NCBI GenBank assembly: GCA_044339595.1
Contig: JBIIVF010000099.1
Span: 1-9,301, forward strand
Origin: CAZTGZ01 sp044339595
GTDB lineage: Bacteria; Bacteroidota; Bacteroidia; NS11-12g; UBA9320
Direction of reading: 5' to 3'
DNA length: 9,301 nucleotides
The position numbers and the translations under genes were made by a program. The notes beneath the pieces were generated by a model. The model ran no database searches. It had not been told where the DNA came from and saw only the letters and a program-made list of their open reading frames with translations. Of the stretch, positions 6,843 through 9,301 are shown one piece after another (within the stretch, counting starts at the first letter, position 1; each line of letters starts with the position of its first letter).

Positions 6843-7426
6843 TATCCTATACTTTTAAAATACAATTTGAAGATATTGATGATGTGAGCCGTATCATAGA
6901 GGTGCTGGCATCGCAGACTTTTGAAGAATTTCATCATGCCATTCAAACCGCCATCAATTTTGACGGGACCAAACCGGCCAGCTTTTATATTGCTACCGAC
7001 AATTGGCGAAAAGGGAAAGAGGTAACCACAGCTGAAAAAGAAGGGGTTGCCTTTATGAAAGACGTTAAACTGAAAGATTGGATTTTTGATCCGCATCAAA
7101 AGTTTTTGTACATTACAGATTTTGACGTTGAATGGACCTTGATGGTAGAACTCTTTAAAATTCAGAAAAGCGATCTGAATAAAATTTACCCCTTATTGGT
7201 TAAAAAATCCGGAGAACCTCCCAAGCAATACGAAAACCTCAATAAATACATCAATACTTCAAGTGAGTTCGACACCATTGCCGAAGACATGATTGCAGAC
7301 CGCATCAACGATGACGAAAGCGGCATGCTCGAAGGGGAGGAAGGAGAAGATCCTGCACCGGGTGAAGATGATGAATTGTTCGGATCAAGTGAATTCGACA
7401 GCGTCATTGGCGACGATGACCACTGA
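6839..7426 (+). CDS. pRiA4b ORF-3 / IS1096 TnpR-like family small protein with acidic tail
   Basis: A 195-aa protein of unknown function. Residues 1 to about 110 resemble the fold of the plasmid pRiA4b ORF-3 family (databases also call it IS1096 passenger TnpR-like): a beta start YTFKIQFEDIDDVSRIIEV, a helix FEEFHHAIQTAI (28-39), then FDGTKPASFYI (41-51) and DFDVEWTLMVEL (94-105). Despite the name I see no resolvase catalytic motif and no insertion-sequence ends. From about residue 143 the tail is extremely acidic: 22 Asp/Glu among the last 53 residues and only one Arg. The start ATG overlaps the cca stop by 3 bp, and the end overlaps miaA by 11 bp, so translation is likely coupled on both sides. 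That setting suggests a role connected with tRNA maturation or translation, but no function can be read from the sequence. Family assignment is from memory of the motif pattern. Confidence 0.8.
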   Translation: MISYTFKIQFEDIDDVSRIIEVLASQTFEEFHHAIQTAINFDGTKPASFYIATDNWRKGKEVTTAEKEGVAFMKDVKLKDWIFDPHQKFLYITDFDVEWTLMVELFKIQKSDLNKIYPLLVKKSGEPPKQYENLNKYINTSSEFDTIAEDMIADRINDDESGMLEGEEGEDPAPGEDDELFGSSEFDSVIGDDDH

Positions 7427-8330
7427 TGAATTGTTGATCGTTATCACCGGTCCTACCGCTTCCGGGAAAACCGGCCTGACCGTTCGGTTGGCCAAACACT
7501 TTCAATGTCCGGTAATTTCTGCCGACTCACGACAATTTTATCGCGCGTTGCCCATCGGCACTGCGCAGCCTGATCAGGAGGAAATGGCTGGAGTTCTTCA
7601 TTATTTTATGGGCAACCTCGACATCCATGAAACCATGAGCGCAGGAAAATATGCTCAGGAAGCTCGAAATTTGATTCAGACCTTATTTCAAAAGTACAAA
7701 ACCCTCATCGTTTGCGGAGGTACAGGGTTGTATATTCAAGCCTTGTTATATGGGATGGATGAATTTCCTCCGGTTCAGGATGAACTCAGAAACAACCTCA
7801 ACCAAAGGTACAAAAACGAAGGTTTAGCGGTTTTGGTGGATGAATTGCAATTATTGGATCCCGAATTTTGTAAAAGCGCCGACCTTCAAAATCCCCAAAG
7901 GGTCTTGCGGGCTTTGGAAGTTTGCTTAACATCCGGGAAACCCTTTAGTACTTTCAAAAAACAATCTCAACTTCCCTTACTTTCCTGCAAAACAGAGATA
8001 TTCTGTTTAAATCCCGATCGAAAAGACCTATATCGAAACATCGACCTTAGGGTAGATTCGATGATCGAAAAAGGATTGGAAAAGGAAGCCAAGGAGATGA
8101 TTCCCTATCGGCATTTGAATGCTTTAAATACAGTGGGATATAAAGAAATGTTCCAATATTTTGATGGCTTTTTTTCCAGGGAAGAAGCCATTTCATTGAT
8201 CAAGCAACATACTCGCAATTATGCCAAACGCCAAATGACCTGGTTTAGAAAGATGGAGGGGGTAAGATTTTTGGAGGGGGATGTTAGAAATATCTCAGAA
8301 GAACTTTTTGTTAAAAATTATCTTTCTTGA
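7416..8330 (+). CDS. miaA: tRNA dimethylallyltransferase (A37 isopentenylation)
   Basis: A 304-aa enzyme that transfers a dimethylallyl group from DMAPP to N6 of A37 in tRNAs reading codons that begin with U, making i6A. All family landmarks are present in order: P-loop GPTASGKT (12-19), DSRQFYR (37-43), GTAQP (48-52), GGTGLYI (101-107), NPQRVLRALEV (159-169), TVGYKE (239-244) and RNYAKRQMTWFRK (267-279) near the C-terminus. Length is typical of the roughly 300-aa Bacteroidota form. The frame is open back to an ATG at 7293, but those 41 codons lie inside the preceding gene and have no family similarity; ATG 7416 places MTTDELLIVITGPTASGKT directly at the N-terminus. It overlaps the upstream stop by 11 bp, implying translational coupling. 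It is the last gene of the cca cluster and faces the convergent gene across a 134-bp gap. Confidence 0.96.
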   Translation: MTTDELLIVITGPTASGKTGLTVRLAKHFQCPVISADSRQFYRALPIGTAQPDQEEMAGVLHYFMGNLDIHETMSAGKYAQEARNLIQTLFQKYKTLIVCGGTGLYIQALLYGMDEFPPVQDELRNNLNQRYKNEGLAVLVDELQLLDPEFCKSADLQNPQRVLRALEVCLTSGKPFSTFKKQSQLPLLSCKTEIFCLNPDRKDLYRNIDLRVDSMIEKGLEKEAKEMIPYRHLNALNTVGYKEMFQYFDGFFSREEAISLIKQHTRNYAKRQMTWFRKMEGVRFLEGDVRNISEELFVKNYLS

Positions 8331-8425
8331 TATTTACAACATATTGAATTTCAAACATTTGTAATCAATTATCAGTATGCCAAAACGGTAATTTCCTTTC
8401 AACATGTACTTAATTTGAATGTTTA

Positions 8426-8452
8426 ATGGTTCGTGAATTTTCACGGAGCCAT
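8426..8452. terminator. Hairpin between convergent genes, possible terminator
   Basis: An imperfect inverted repeat with arms ATGGTTC-GTGA and TCAC-(G)-GAGCCAT. It gives 11 pairs including one G-T, one bulged G and a 4-nt loop ATTT. It lies in the 134-bp gap between miaA and the convergent DUF5723-like gene, where a bidirectional terminator is expected. No T-run follows on either strand, so it is not a classical intrinsic terminator. The rest of the gap is A/T-rich with nothing recognisable. Confidence 0.4.
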
Positions 8453-8464
8453 CTGTATCACCCC

Positions 8465-9301
8465 CTAATCCTTCTCGTCCTTATCCCGTCCGATCGTAAA
8501 TCCCATACCGAACCGCATGTTCATGAGTCTTGCATTCCCTAAACTAAAGGCATTGATGATATTGTCGGAAATCATGTGAATCTGGAACGGTCCACCGTTT
8601 AATGTATAACCCAATCCCAAATTGTTGAAGGTATTGTTCACCATGGTGTAGGTTACGGAAACTGAAAATACGCGGGTCAATTTCGAATTCCAACTTACCG
8701 TAAGCCCCGGATGCAACCGTCGGTTATGAAAATTTCCGTATAATAACAGTCCGGCATTATGACTTTTTGTAAGCCTGAAATTGCTGCCCAGATAAAATTG
8801 CGTGTATAATGATCGCGTATAAGCCCCTCTTGACTGTTGCACATTCAATCGATCTGCAAGGCTGTCGGCCATTTCCTGAACTGAATTCTCGAAATTGGAT
8901 GAATCTATGAAGAAATCATTGAAATTGACTCCGTTAAATGTGGTCCATTGTCCGGGATGTTTGCTCGTAAAGGTGGTGGCATTCGAATTCCAACGAATGA
9001 AACCCAAATCAATCAAACTGGCGGAAACTGCAATTCTCTTGGTGAGGTAATACTGTGCACCCAAATCAAGTCCTACCCCATTGTTTTTAAATCCAAGCAG
9101 TCCTTTGGGGAAGTTGGTAGTCAGGCCTTGAGCACTGTCAATAAAAGATGGATCTACAAAAGTGGCCGAAGTATGTAATTTGAGGTCGGTCATCACATTC
9201 AGTGAAAAATCCTCTGAATTGGTTCTGAACGTGATATCCCCTTTTTCGAGCCAAACATTGCTGATGCCTTGCAAATATTTAAGTCTTCCTCCAAATGTAA
9301 G
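8465..9301 (-). CDS. DUF5723-like outer-membrane protein, N-terminus beyond window edge
   Basis: 279 codons are visible and the frame is open to the right edge. The TTG at 9272-9274 is an internal Leu: upstream codons read LTFGGRLKY and continue the domain without a break. The protein is a run of alternating strands with glycine and aromatic residues. It includes NNGVGLDLGAQYYLTKRIAV and ASLIDLGFIRWNS, which resemble the DUF5723 family of Bacteroidota, and it ends NMRFGMGFTIGR followed by a charged tail DKDEKD. The missing N-terminus should hold a signal peptide, which I cannot see. A predicted outer-membrane barrel or porin-like protein fits; function is unknown in the family. The ending on a strand followed by polar residues is a little unusual, since many barrels end on an aromatic residue. 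It converges on miaA and is not part of that operon. An alternative is a more general PorV-like barrel, but I favour DUF5723. Confidence 0.75.
   Translation of the reverse strand, partial: LTFGGRLKYLQGISNVWLEKGDITFRTNSEDFSLNVMTDLKLHTSATFVDPSFIDSAQGLTTNFPKGLLGFKNNGVGLDLGAQYYLTKRIAVSASLIDLGFIRWNSNATTFTSKHPGQWTTFNGVNFNDFFIDSSNFENSVQEMADSLADRLNVQQSRGAYTRSLYTQFYLGSNFRLTKSHNAGLLLYGNFHNRRLHPGLTVSWNSKLTRVFSVSVTYTMVNNTFNNLGLGYTLNGGPFQIHMISDNIINAFSLGNARLMNMRFGMGFTIGRDKDEKD

Noticed and set aside
5765..7407. Minus-strand frames antisense to cca, the small protein and miaA
   Set aside because: These are shadows of strongly conserved plus-strand genes, with low-complexity or unrecognisable translations.
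7293..7415. Upstream extension of miaA to an ATG at 7293
   Set aside because: These 41 codons lie wholly inside the preceding gene in another frame and precede the expected N-terminus just before the P-loop.
6839..7426. Mobile element suggested by the 'IS1096 TnpR' family name
   Set aside because: No transposase, resolvase motif, terminal inverted repeats or target duplication are visible; the gene overlaps two housekeeping genes.

Overview
The window looks like an ordinary chromosomal segment from a member of the Bacteroidota. The evidence is a PorP/SprF-type outer-membrane protein of the type IX secretion system (T9SS), a DUF5723-like outer-membrane protein, start regions without Shine-Dalgarno sequences, and TAnnTTTG promoter elements lying almost on top of start codons. 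Within the phylum I would guess a Saprospiria- or Chitinophagia-like lineage, but that rests on overall impression only.

Left half (1-5130, minus strand): four genes run the same way with short gaps of 58, 28 and 16 bp, so they probably form one operon. In transcription order they are nnr (bifunctional NAD(P)H-hydrate repair enzyme), a PorP/SprF-family barrel protein, a multi-pass membrane patatin-like lipase, and a PhnP-like metallo-beta-lactamase-fold hydrolase that runs off the left edge. Most of the gap between nnr and porP is a tandem heptanucleotide array that ends on the porP start codon.

Centre (5131-5426): a 296-bp divergent intergenic region between nnr and cca. It carries promoter-like elements close to both start codons and shows no gene.

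Right half (5427-8330, plus strand): cca (tRNA CCA-adding enzyme), a small pRiA4b ORF-3/IS1096 TnpR-like protein with a very acidic tail, and miaA (tRNA A37 dimethylallyltransferase). The three overlap by 3 and 11 bp, giving a tightly coupled tRNA-maturation operon. The true starts of cca (GTG 5427) and miaA (ATG 7416) lie inside longer open frames.

Right edge (8465-9301, minus strand): a convergent gene for a DUF5723-like outer-membrane protein. It has no stop or true start before the window edge, so its N-terminus is missing. The 134-bp convergent gap holds one hairpin.

I found no RNA gene, mobile element, CRISPR array or defence system, and nothing that clearly amounts to an undescribed system. 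The best leads are the coupled small protein between cca and miaA, the heptamer array before porP, and the near-leaderless promoter architecture.
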